Shown here one piece after another: positions 34,483-46,199 of a DNA stretch of 64,000 bases (positions are counted from its first letter, which is position 1; each line of letters starts with the position of its first letter). The notes below the pieces were generated by a model. That model did no database searches. It saw nothing but the letters and a program-made list of their open reading frames with translations, and was not told where the DNA came from. The stretch is from Planococcus citri (Eukaryota; Arthropoda; Insecta; Hemiptera; Pseudococcidae). Location of the stretch: contig NC_088680.1 of the NCBI RefSeq assembly GCF_950023065.1, positions 19,766,559-19,830,558 of the forward strand, given 5' to 3'. The position numbers and the translations under genes are program-made.

Positions 34483-35695
34483 CTTTGACAGTAAATTACT
34501 GGGGTAATTAAAATTCGGTAAAAAATTGGTAAATTAGTGAGGAAATGTCTCGTAAATTACTGAGGCGAATGTTGGTAAATTGCTGGGGTAATTTTTGGTA
34601 AAATGGAAAATTGGTAAATTAGTGGGTAATGTCTGGTAAATTACTGAGGTAAATGTTAGTAAATTACTGGGGTAATTTTTGGTAAATTCGTAAATTTTGG
34701 TAAAGTGGTAAATTTTGGTAAATTGATAAATTTGGGTAAATTCGTAAGTTTTGGTAAATTCGTAAATTTTGTTAAATCGGTAAATTTTGGTAAATTGGTA
34801 AATTTTGGTAAATTGGTAAATTTTAGTAAATTGGTAAATTTTGGTAAAATGGTAAATTTTGGTAAATTGATAAATTTTGATAAATTTGTAAATTTTAGTA
34901 AATTGGTAAATTTTGGTAAATCGGTAAATTTTGGTAAATTGGTAAATTTTGGTAAATTGGTGAATTTTGGTAAATTGGTAAATTTTGGTAAATTGGTAAA
35001 TTTCAGTAAATAGCTAAATTTCAATTCTGGATAAAAATTAAGCCATTAAAAACCTCTAAATTTTGGTAAATCGGTAAATTTAGGTAAATTGGTAAATTTT
35101 GGTAAATTGGTAAATTTTGGTAAATAGGTAAATTTTGGTAAATAGGTAAATTTTGGTAAATAGGTAAATTTTGGTAAATTGGTAAATTTTGGTAAATCGG
35201 TAAATTTTGGTAAATTGGTAAATTTCGGTAAATTGGTAAATTGGTAAATTTTGGTAAATAGGTAAATTTTGGTAAATAGGTAAATTTCAGTAAATAGGTA
35301 AATTTCAGTAAATAGGTAAATTTCGGTAAATAGGTAAATTGGTAAATTTTGGTAAATTGGTAAATTTTGGTAAATAGCTAAATTTCGGTAAATTGGTAAA
35401 TTTCGGTAATAATTTTGTTTTTTGTCAACAATTTTCCTGATATATTATTCCACTTGTAATATGACGGTTACGTCTTCATAAGTACGATAATTTATATTTG
35501 AAAATCAATTTCATAAAAGTGTAATATGATGGCTACTTATGATTGACTATTTTATTTTGTCGATGTTTTCGACTTTTCGTATTCATTAAATCGGTAAATT
35601 TGGGTACTTCCGCGCATTTTGATAAATTGGTAAATTTTTAAGTAATGTCTGGTAAATTACTGAGATAAATGTTGGTAAATTACTGGGGTATATTT
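34483..35695. repeat. 18-bp minisatellite (TTGGTAAATTTTGGTAAA)n
   Basis: The core at 34678-35408 is built of GGTAAATT words in 18-bp units, mostly intact, with single-base variants (CGG, AGG, TAG, CAG). The edges (34483-34680 and 35585-35695) have longer, degenerate units containing 'GGTAAATTACTGRGGTAA' and 'TAATGTCTGGTAAATTACTGAG'. A 178-bp non-repeat segment interrupts at about 35411-35588. Stop-free frames on both strands (six-residue periods NLPKFT and NFGKLV) are by-products of the 18-bp unit, not proteins. Confidence 0.92.
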
Positions 35696-36630
35696 AGAGC
35701 AAAGTCAATTGATCTTGCGAACTGCGCAAGATGTTTTTTTCAAATTTACATTTTCATATATTTCATTTTGAGTTAAAAGTCATTTAGAAAAAATTTGGGC
35801 TCAGTAAGTGTCCCTGGAGGAGAGATATGGATTCTCAAAAGGGGATATTTCAAAAAATGAATTTCCAAAAAAAAGACACGAAGAAATATAATAAGTTTTG
35901 GTTATTTTTCTCGATTTTTTGAAATGACAATATCTAATCAATTACTTAGGTACCAAAAAATTGGAACCCCTGGGTTCCAGAATATTTCACCAGTTTCAGA
36001 AATGGTACCTTTAGATGTCTTGGCACAATTATTGCAAAATATTTTGAGAAGAAAATTTTTTTTAAAATTCGAATTTACCCAAAAATAAGCGAATAGCAAA
36101 TTTTCAACTACTCAGTAGAACCCTAAAAGTGGTCTTGGATTTTGATGACAATGGCATAGGTCGACCCAGAATCTGAAATAATACGTATCTTTTGGAATTA
36201 GGCCATTTTTCCAAAAACAGGTTGGGTAGAGGCTAGAGCGAAAAAAAACACGATTTTCTCTAGAATCACCCCTCTTGGAGGGCTTATTACATCTCTCCTC
36301 CAGGAGCATCTAGGAGCCAAAATTTTCTCTGAGTAATTTTCAACTCAAAATGGTGTCCACTGAATTCGGTGAAAATCCTCCAACATTGTTTTCCCCACGA
36401 TCCACCCAAATGTTCCATATAATTGATTTTTTTTTAAGCCACGGGTTCTGCGCCAGGAGCCAACGAGAAGTTTATTACAGTTCACTGTTTCTAAGCCCCG
36501 GTGATTCTACTTAACCTGATTTAGCTGATCCAAACCCAACTTGAGCTCAACAAGAAAGACACAACCCGCGATCTAGCAGAAATATGGTGCCCCCTTCTTC
36601 CACCTGTTCATTTCATTACGCAGCTGTCAA
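35696..36630. other. Non-coding AT-rich interval
   Basis: No gene or element recognised. A short GGAACCCCTGGGTTCC palindrome-like word lies near 35962. Confidence 0.45.
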
Positions 36631-36634
36631 AGGA

Positions 36635-37330
36635 AGATCTCAAAGTGTCCGCCCCCGATTTGAACGAGGCTGCTATTTTTGGATAGAGCACAGTCCGAAA
36701 CCTTTCAAAACCAAAATTTCTGCTGCTCAAATTGATTGTTCGATTTTTGGCGAATTTTTTAAAATTCAAAATTGACCATTTTCGGAGATTTAGTTATGCT
36801 TTTTAAAAAAAAAGAATTTGTGTTAATTTCTTCAGTGTAAAAGTGATGGAAGTTAATCCTGAAATTAATATCAACTCCCCCAAATTAAATTTTACAGTTT
36901 CTGGCCATTCTGGAGCCCACAGTCCGATTTTTAATTTTTCTGGAATTTTGAAATTTTTCCAGTGGGCGTGGAAATCTATTCGAATAATCAAAAATTTAGG
37001 TTGTGGCTTATTCTCGAGCCATATGCGAATAAATTCGTTGAATAAATCAAGAATATATAATAATTCACTGCTCGATTTTTTGCCATCTAAATTAATTTTC
37101 ACACTTTCTAGAGAAAGTATAAAATTATGGATAAATCAAAAATTGAGCCAAGGGCTCCAAATTGGTTCGAAATTATAGAATTTGGATTCGGGGGGGGGGG
37201 AGAGTTGGTTTTAGACAAGATATAAGCATTCGTGCAAATTTTAAAAATTTTCCTAAGAATATAAATTCCTGATTTTTTGAATTTTCTGGTCAAAAAAAAT
37301 GCATTTGAGATGTTCGTCTGGATATCGGCT
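36635..37330. repeat. Dispersed repeat family P, partly inverted copy
   Basis: 36635-36990 aligns in the same orientation with 61790-62090 (words 'gatttgaac.aggctatgatttttggagagagca', 'cattctggagccyc.cag..cgattttt'). About 37000-37330, read in reverse, matches the ~310-bp unit of 62480-62800 ('gagccgat', 'tttttgaccag', 'cacgaatc', 'cccccaaatc'). The two halves face each other, forming a large imperfect inverted repeat. Confidence 0.6.
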
Positions 37331-37759
37331 CAAATGTGGAGAATCCTTTTAAACTGGCCGAGAATATGCTCTGACTCAATTTTTACCTACCCAAATGGAT
37401 TTTTACGCCTTTGGAGACTTTTAAAGGAGAAATATAAATTCGCTCTGGAGGCTTCATGATGAATTGATGAAATATCTTTTTTATTGATCAAAACATAGAT
37501 ACCTATTTTTAAAATCACAGATCGCCAAAAATAAAAAAATTCAAAAATTTGTCAAAAATGAAAAAATTAATTTAGGCAATTGAAATTTTGGTTATTGAGA
37601 TTGAAGATCATGTTATTTTGAAACATTTGGGTCTCGTTCTAAATCAAAGGCGGACATCTGGAGAAGCTTCCTTGTTGGAGCACCAAATTAGACCCGGTAT
37701 GATAAGGATGAAGTTTTCAAAATTTGAAATTACGTATCAATATGGATAGTTTTTAAGAG
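37331..37759. other. Non-coding interval between repeat families P and Q
   Basis: No coding signal or recognisable repeat. Confidence 0.45.
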
Positions 37760-38170
37760 AACTTGGTACATTCTGGGTTGAAAACCATAAATCTAAAGGA
37801 AATATTTTGATGTGGTCAAAATAAAGATGGTCCTTCGGGCCGGATTTGAATTTCTGACCTATGGATGTTCATGTGGACGATACGGTTTATATTATTTGAA
37901 CAGTGCTCGATGCCTTTTTCAATGAGCGACAAAGAAAGAGGTTTCTTGTGGGTTGTGGATAAAAAAAGAACTTGGTCCTCCGAGTCGGATTTTTTCCAGT
38001 TCAGAGATTTGATCGATTTTCAGCAAATTTTTCAATATTTATACCTACTTAATGAAAATTTATTCAAATTTCGACGAATTTCCAAATGTGTAAATTTGAT
38101 ACATTTTCTTGAATTTTTGAATGATTTTTCAGATAATTTGACTTTTAGTGGATTTTATAATTTTTGAGTG
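37760..38170 (+). repeat. Dispersed repeat family Q, copy 1
   Basis: It aligns end to end with 59723-60135 in the same orientation: AACTTGGTACATTCTG start, GATGGTCCTYCGGGCCGGAT, CATGTGGACGATAC, TTATATTATTTGAACAGT and a T/A-rich 3' part ending AATTTTTGA. No poly-A tail or TIR was found, and a tRNA-type promoter is not convincing. Its class is unknown. Confidence 0.7.
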
Positions 38171-38670
38171 AGACTCCAAATTGTGCCTGGGGAGGGGGAG
38201 GTGTGAGAAAATGGATGACGTTTTTAAAATTATGCTGCAATTTTTATCAAAAATGTGGATTTTAATGAGCAAAAGAATTGAAATTTTTGATCGCGATCTT
38301 TCCTCTTGAAAGTTGATGTTCATCTGAACGAATTAACTATGAGCAATTAGTTTTTCTCTGGGAGAATTCGCTCTTCGGCAGTTCTTCGCCAAAGTTTGAT
38401 GACTTTTTTTGGTACTCAATATTATTTTTGTACCTACCGTTGTTGATCCGAAACTATATCCATCCAATTTCACAAAAAAATAATTGATACATTTTGACCA
38501 AAACTTTTTTAAAAAAACTGTGTAATGATTGAAGAACTTGAAAAAAATTCAAACCAGGCATTTGAAATGTTGACTTTTTATACGTATCTGAATTTGGCTC
38601 CAAACACTCAAACGACTAATCATTTCCAAAAATTCAGATTTTTTTTTGAATTTTGACATAGTAATTTTAT
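38171..38670. other. Non-coding interval
   Basis: No gene or element recognised. Confidence 0.45.
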
Positions 38671-38675
38671 TTTAT

Positions 38676-38755
38676 TTCATTTTTTTGTTTCAGGTGAGTA
38701 CCAACTTTCCGCCAAATAAATTGAGAAAAATTCAAAATACATCCAGCAGGTAAGC
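38676..38755 (+). promoter_or_regulatory. Candidate recursive-splice exon (56 nt)
   Basis: A T-rich tract ends TTTTTTTGTTTCAG at 38693 and is followed directly by GTGAGTACC, so the acceptor abuts a regenerated donor. A second donor, CAGCAG|GTAAGC, lies 56 nt later (38749|38750). This is the layout of recursive-splicing exons: splice in, then reuse the first donor or retain a short exon. The 56 nt are open in one frame only (starting VSTNFPPNKL) and would shift the frame if retained. It lies on the same strand as the CpG-rich first exon at 11 kb. Confidence 0.5.
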
Positions 38756-40680
38756 AATTTTTGGATGAATGACGAATCCAACAGTATTGATCAATGATTT
38801 GATATCATTACAAATTTTCCACTGCCCAATCATCGTGATAATTTTCTTTTTAACTGTCTGAAATATTACAAAAAAAAAAAAAAAAAAAAATGGGAATAAA
38901 AATAAAAAATAACCAAAAACAAAACAAGACGAATAGAAAGTAAAGCATGTAATATTTCGTTTTTCTAGTTATCTTTTTCTTTTTTCGAGATATCGTTATC
39001 GAAAATTTCGCCATTTGGGAGAAGAGTTGGCAAAGGAAGAAAGAAAAATGAGCGTGAAAAAAAAAAGGACGTCGATACGACGACGATATCTCGTATTAAA
39101 CATCTTTATAATGATGAAAACGTTCGAAAAACCTTTCTACTATTCGTGTCTCATTTTTTTTTATTTTTTTATTTTTTCTCGCGTACAAAATCGGACTTGT
39201 TTTTTATAATTATCGCGAGGCTCGCTATGTACACAATTTGACAAACACAAAGGAGACTCTTCGCCGGTTTGGAGCGAGAATATTTACAGCTCTTTTTATC
39301 ATTTAATTTCGCCTTAGCAGACTCTTGCAACCGCGTAATAAACATCTGCTCGTAAAATGAAACGCTCATTCAAAGGAGCTGAATCATTTCAGCGTAACAA
39401 ATTAAGAAAAATTCTACTCTCAAAGTTGTATACTTATATATACTGTGTATTATTTTTCCGCGAATCTGGCTATGATGGTTGCGCTCACGCAGCACTGAAG
39501 ACGAGGAGTGGGGGCGTCCATCTTCATTCTACGCGAATATAGCTTTTCATTTGCGCGCGTTTTATTTGTAAATTTAAAACGCAGCCACTGATAATTGCCT
39601 GTATTTATAACACCCGTAAGGAATACAGTCTGTCTTTTGTTTTTCAAACTTAAAATGCGGGTTTCATTGTTTACATTGTTGGTAACTTTGTTAGCTATGC
39701 AAATAATTTGCTTCGAGTAAAACATTAGATTTATTTTTTACCTATTTTAAATACGTATACGTAAGCGAGTTCTCATCGTTACGGTTTTTATACTTACAGA
39801 CGGCTCGCGAATAATCGAAGCGTTTGATTTGATTTGAAATTGTCTTCTTTCTTTTTTTCCTTTTCTTTTTTATTCATTTCCATCGTTGTATGTACCTTTT
39901 ATGGGATAGAACTGGCAAACACGTGGATTTAACTCGGAATTATCGTCAAGAGCGCGAGTAGAAGGAGAAAGGAAGGGGCGTAAAAAGTGTTAGCGGTAGC
40001 GATTTATATAAAAGAACAATATTAAACAATCAGATTACAAAGTGAAAGAAGTATTTATTGGAAATTTTTCTCGCCATTTACTCGAGTTGTTGGAAATGCA
40101 GACGGCGAAGCGAAGTCGACGAAGCAGGGGATATTCGAGATAAACCACGAATGAGAATTACTTAGGAGAAAAAGCCCATTCGCCAGACTAATTGCAATTT
40201 GAGATTTAACGCTCGCCGCGAAAAGAGAGAAAGCAGCTTTTTAATGACATCGATTTTATTTTCTTGCAGCACTTATTGTGTGAAAGAGTAAAAGCACACT
40301 TCAAACATCCCTCTTAAAACTCGCCCCTGCAGCTTCGGCTTCATCTTTTACGCTCACTCAACTTTCCATGTACCCGTACCGTGTACTACCTACTGCACTT
40401 GCTACGTCGATGACGAAGCTCGAGCTTCTGGTTTGCGGTTTAATTATACTTTTAATCGATAGATTCTTTGGAACAATGGGTCCCCCTCGTGTTGGGGTTT
40501 TTTCAACGTTTTACTTTTTATTCTTTTTTTTTGTGTATAACTTTTTTTTTCGTTTTTTGAACTTTGCAACGTATAAGAGTTGTTTTTTTTCGATGTATTG
40601 TTTGAAGGCGTATTATGGAGTGGTGAATTTGCGGTTTGGAATTCGAATTTTGAAAATTGGAAATTGATTTGAAGCGAGCG
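38756..40680. other. Non-coding, apparently single-copy interval
   Basis: Homopolymer tracts (for example A20 at about 38871-38890) but no exon, element or array. Opposed short frames at 39357-39725 are not convincing. Confidence 0.45.
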
Positions 40681-40689
40681 AGTGAAAAT

Positions 40690-42350
40690 ATGATTGCTTC
40701 GTTTCTTGCCAAAAATTGTCACTTTTTCGTAAGAAATTCAAGAAGTATCCATTCCCCTTCTTAAAAATTACTTGAAAATCCCACTTTTTTGCCTGGAAAA
40801 ATGTCAATGACCAAAAAATTTCTGCCATTATTAACAAAGATTATTGCGAAAAAGTCCTACTTTTTAGTTTTATTTTTTCCCAAAAATTATCCAAAAGTCT
40901 TCCCTATGGTTGAAAATTCCAACTTTTTCACAGTTGAAAGGTCTCGATTTTCTACATACATAGAATTGCCATAAGTTGCCAAATGAAAAGTCTCCTTTTT
41001 CGAAAAAAAATTCCGAAAAAATGTATTCAATTTCTTATTTTCAAAAATTGCTGATTTTTAATAAAATTATTAAATTTTTGCTTAAAATTTTTTTCTTCAA
41101 AATTATTTGAAAGCCCAGCTTATGTTAGGTATTTTCCAGAAATCGCCAAAGTATCTCTTTTTGCCAATTGAACAATTTTTATGGATTGCAACTTTTTGGT
41201 TATAAAAGAAGCCAGTCTTTTTAGCAATTTTTGGCAAAAAAGCGAAACTTTTGGCCAATTTTTGAAAAAAACTGAGTTTTTTGACATTTTTTACAAAAAA
41301 ATTGTTTAATTTTAGCTACAATTTTAGCAGAAGAAAGGGCTCTTCGAGCGTTTCTGGGAATAAAGAGAGACGTTCGGAAAATAGTTGTTAAACTGTGAGA
41401 TTTTTTGGAATTTTCTGCAAAAAAAACGATATCTAATTATTGTAATCCTAAATTATTTTAGTTACTAAAAAGCAAAAAGTTTTGTCATTTTTTAAAAAGG
41501 TGAGAAACTTTGGCCATTTTTAGCAAAAAGCGAAAACTTTTTACGTTTTTAACAAAATGAAAAGGCTTTTTGGCAATTTTTGGTCAAAAATGCTAGATGT
41601 CAGAACAATTTCTGAAAAAAATAAGACTTTTTGGAATAAGTTTTTGCCAATCTTTTGCCAAAAGCAAGACATTTACAATAATCAAAAATCAGGATTTTTT
41701 GATAATTACTGAGGGAAAAATGATAAGTATTTTTTTGCAATTTGTCAAAAAAAAGCGAGACTTTTGGACAGTTTTGGGGAAAATTGAGGCTTTTCGGAAT
41801 TTTCGGGGTAAAAACAACAATTTTCAGCCATTTTTCCAGAAAGTGTAAAATGTTGACGATTTTGTGTTAAAAGCAATAGAGGTAGCTACTTTGACAGTTT
41901 CAGCAACAACAAAACTTCTTTAGGATTTTTTTTTTTTTTTTTGGTGTTTGTAACCAAAAAATAACGCAAAAAATAATTAGCAGTGTTGCCAACAAGTCAC
42001 GTAAATTGAGAATTATTGGCAAAAAATGATACTTTTGGCAATTTCTGACAAAAAAAAGGAAAATTTAGGTAATTCTTGAAAAAAAAAATCTGAAAACAAG
42101 ACTGACAATTTTAGTAAAAAGCAAGACTTTTTGGTAATTCTTGGCTATAGAACGATATTTTATAATTATGTATTTTGATGGAAAAGGCGAGACTATTGCA
42201 ACGTTTAAATTTTAGCTTTAAAAAAAGAGATTTTTGAATAATTTTAGAAAAAATATAAAAATTTTGGTCAATTTAGAGTTTTTGCCAATTTTTAGCTTTT
42301 GACAAAAAGCAAATTTTTTTTATGTTTCTGGTAAAAGGTAAGACCCGAAT
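40690..42350. repeat. Degenerate 'TTTTTGGCAATTTTTGGCAAAAA' repeat field
   Basis: Words such as 'gacttttggcaatttttggcaaaaagcgaa' recur every ~45-60 bp with heavy divergence. The same sequence type fills 51300-51960 and the flanks of the LINE at 55.9 kb. A T17 run followed by GGTGTTTGTAA at 41926-41953 may be a tiny LINE stub. Confidence 0.5.
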
Positions 42351-44520
42351 ATCTTAGTAAAAGACAGTGCAACTAGTTGGAAAAAAATAGAACACAGCAT
42401 TTTTTCACAAATTATTCACTTATTGATGTATTAACGTTTTTTTCTTCCTCAAGATGCATGAAAAAATTAAATTTTTGAAAATTTGTGAAAAAGAGTAACT
42501 ATAACTCTAATAATCGAAACGTTGAAAAAGTAACCGAAAGTCACTTTTTAATTAAGTACTTTAGTAGCTTAGTTACTTGAAAAGAAAGTAAAGTTGTCAA
42601 CTTTTCAGTGAAAATGTGTCTTTTTTTAGGAATAATGTCAAAGTAGGTAATGAAAAAATAAGTCACGAACTTAAGTATATCGAAATCGATCTTCCAATAC
42701 GGAATTTTGGCATTTTCAATCGATTTTAATACTTCAGAAGGTTTTTGATCATTTTACGTTAAAATCGAAGCCGGATGTGTATTCCAAGTGGTTCTCATAT
42801 TTGCAACTTTGAATACTTATTTTTTCAATTGAAGATCGTGTTTTTAGCAGTACAAATTGGATCGAACTTCCAATTTCAAATATTTTTGAGAGCTCTTATA
42901 TTAAACTGAAATCTGGCTTCAGACGTCTACACGCCAGGAGACTTTGAGGGCTCTACAGAGAAAGTGAGATCTTGATGCAAGCAGACCTTCGCACTCCTTT
43001 CACAGGTCTTTGTATAGAAGGTTCAAAATGACAAAATTTTCACTTCTGAAACAACTTTTACATTGGCAGGTATTCTTTGAAAACGTTGAAAAAAATGAGT
43101 TGAGGGTATTTCAACTTCCAAATGAGCCCTCCTCCTCATTTTGGAAAACCCTGACATGGGTTTCTTGTAATGGATCTCAATAATTCGACCATGGTTACTT
43201 GCGGAATCAAAGAGGAAATCAATTTTTGATCACACGAATCCTTTTAGTAGGCGCTTTAGAAACGATAGATCGATTAAAATATTATACCCTGATGTACCTT
43301 TCCTACGTCGTTGATAATTTCTGTAGATAGAGTACCAACTTCGGAGAGTTTTTCGCTTTCATACGCAGTTTCCTACTTTATTCCTACAATGACTTATGTT
43401 TTCCCGTGCTAAATATAATCCGCTTCATAAATTTACAACGCAGCGTGTGCCTTACGCCACTGTTCTACGTGATGTGCGGTTTTTAAACAAACTTAAATTA
43501 AATCTGATTAAATTTTACTATAGAGTTAAAGCGTTTACAAAACAGCTCACGTGCCGATGCCATTCTTACAAATGGCTGAGAAAAAGACGTTATAACGTTT
43601 CTGGTTAATTGGGCGTTTTAAAAAAGGGGAGAAAAAACCAGCCTTTAACATTTTTTTCAAAGCTTTCAATAAACGAGATTATTTAACCCGAGGCGAGGCG
43701 ATGTGTTTTTTTCTCCTTTCATTTTTAAATATTCGCGGCTAGGTATTTACATTTTTTGATTCATTTTTCAAAGATTATTATTATAATATAAAAAAAAGGG
43801 TTTCCGTAAACCACGAGTTCGCCAAGATTTTGCGATTTTTTTTTTACTATGACCTATTTAGGTAAATTTTTTTCCCTTTGGTTTTAATTAAGTGTATACG
43901 TGATTGTTGAAAATATGTACGTAATGTATGTACTTGTGTTCGTAAAACATGAAAGCTACGTACACGATTCTCTCTAGAGACGAACACGAATACACTTTAC
44001 TCTATATAAATGTATGTACCTTGAACGTATCTACACTTACGATATGATACGATGGAGCTGTATAGTATCTATAGCTGTACATTACCTATACAAGTAATAT
44101 GGCGGAATATTATGTTGCTGGCAAAGCATTCATAAGGAGTCTTTATTTTCTTTATTAACCTAACTTAACTTGAATAATGACGAGAGTACGTTCGTGGCCT
44201 GGCGAGAACCAACCTCGAAGGCGATAAATTACCCAAAGTCTTGCTTTTATCGTAGGTATATACGGTTGAAGGGTTTTTACAGGGGAAGGACGTGTTCAAC
44301 TTCTTTAAATTATGATAGTTTTCGCGAAATATTTTCTAAATACATAAATCGCGAATTTATAGTCAACGTTGGGGTTATATTAATGGGAGTTTTAGAGTTT
44401 CATTATGTTCTGATTGCCACCTACGTACTTATATGTGATGTTTAGTTTTTTCTTGAAGGTAAAATTGAAAGTTTAAGGAAGAGTTGATGATTTAGATGGC
44501 AGGTTTTTTGGAGATAGAAT
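42351..44520. other. Non-coding, apparently single-copy interval
   Basis: No gene, TIR pair or tandem array recognised. Frames at 43396-43608 and 44170-44445 lack motifs and splice context. Confidence 0.45.
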
Positions 44521-45280
44521 TTTTTTTTATTTTAACAAAAAAACAGCAGAACTGCCGTGAGGCATTCACCACATAGGTACAATTAACAGACACAAAATTA
44601 CAAAAGTGTGAGGAGAAAAGAAAAGTGGACCAATGCCCATTTTCTACCTATTTGGCATTTAGTAAGGAGTTACACGAAGAAGTCCGTAGTCTTTGTTCTG
44701 GCAAGTCTTCTTGTGAAGTTATTATCCAGTTGAATTGCTTCCGGGTTGGTGTGCTGGTATAATCGCTTTGAGTGTGATTTTGCTGATATCTTGATGATTT
44801 CATCTACCATTAAAATTTTCCAGTCCCTATGTAGGGTTTTGTTGCTTACATACCAAGGGACATTGCTCATCAATCTCAGAGTTTTGTTTTGAAAACGTTG
44901 GATGATGTCTCTGTTAGCCTTTTTTGCACACCCCCAAAGAGGTGCTCCATACTGCCAGACTGGCCGAAGTATTGAGTTATATACAAGACGTTTATTCTCT
45001 AGGCTAAGTTTGGAATTTCTGCCTAGTAACCAATATAAGTTTTTGAGTCTGCAATTGAGCTCCTTTCTCATTACCTTTATGTGGTGGTTCCAATTAAGTC
45101 TGGAGTCGAGATGTAATCCGAGGTATTTAGAAACATTAGTTAGAGGGATGATTGACCCATTGATTGAAATATTTGCATAGCCATATTTTCGGTAGGTAAA
45201 TGTGGTCATTGAAGATTTACTCTCATTTAATTTGATCTTCCAGCAATTTGCCCACTTGGCGAACTCATCCATAGCAAGTT

Positions 45281-46199
45281 CCCGCACAACAATTGTAGAC
45301 GTTGACATTTACATCGACTATGTTTTTTTCCAACATATGATGGAAAAGTGATCAATTAATTAGTTAGTAGGAATCTTCTGTCCATACAAAAGCCAGGTAA
45401 ATGAAAATTTTCGAAATTTTCTCATTATTTCTGATACCTCGACATGCCATCTCGACATGTAGATGTAAAATTCGATGCTCGAAATTTACATCTACAACTA
45501 TGTTGACCAATTTTTCAGAATTAAAATTTCTGTTTTAGTGTTTAAAATTTTAGTAAACATTCAAAAAATATGATCTTGTTCAATGTGGAAAACAAATTTT
45601 TTAGGGAATTGATGAAATTATTCACTTTTCCGCAGTTTGGAGATGTAGATGATATGATGTTGATATTGTGGATGTATTTGTTGATGTTGAATTTCACATC
45701 AAAATTAACATCGACATGTCGACATGAAATAGTTTAGTACTCGCAGATAAAGTATTGCACCATCTTTGATATAAGGGATTTCTGTTGAACTTCTTGATTA
45801 TACAGGCTTTTTGTCTGTACTTCTCCGGAAGTGGACTTTGCATCGATGCTGTTTTCAGCACTAGCAATAGCCACATCAGAGGAAATAATTTTTGGGAAAA
45901 AAAATTAAAAATTTTAAACTCAAATTCTATAACTTAACGAAGCAGGAGGTCGACATAAATTTCGATGTGAATGTCGATCCATCCACATCCGTCACTTTTG
46001 GATGCCCCATGTCGATGTGAATTTCGACCCTGTGTGGAGCCAATTGTTGACACAAATGTAGATCAACATCAGTCGACAATTACATCGACAATTAGCTCGA
46101 CACAGGGTCGAAATTCACATCGACATGTGGCATCCAAAAGTGACGGATGTGGATGGGTCGACATTCACGTCAAAATTAGCATGGTCATTGTTGTACGGG
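45281..46199. mobile_element. Foldback-like DNA element (919 bp) inside the RT
   Basis: The ends are inverted: CCCGCACAACAAT at 45281 and, in reverse complement from 46199, CCCGTACAACAAT. The flanks share only TT; cutting there leaves the RT frame continuous (DNLQ then LAMDEF), which supports a 2-bp duplication. The interior is rich in GTCGAYRT / CATCGAC words, and a 74-bp hairpin sits near the right end. No transposase. The superfamily is uncertain. Confidence 0.75.
45967..46168. repeat. 74-bp near-perfect inverted repeat (long hairpin)
   Basis: Arms 45967-46040 and 46095-46168 pair with about three or four mismatches across a ~54-nt spacer. If transcribed, the RNA would fold into a dsRNA hairpin of a length suited to Dicer processing, though that is inference. 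It is part of the foldback element. Confidence 0.85.

Noticed and set aside
34656..35024. Long stop-free frames on both strands with six-residue periods
   Set aside because: They are the translation of the 18-bp minisatellite, open in both directions because the unit lacks stops; no start context or domain.
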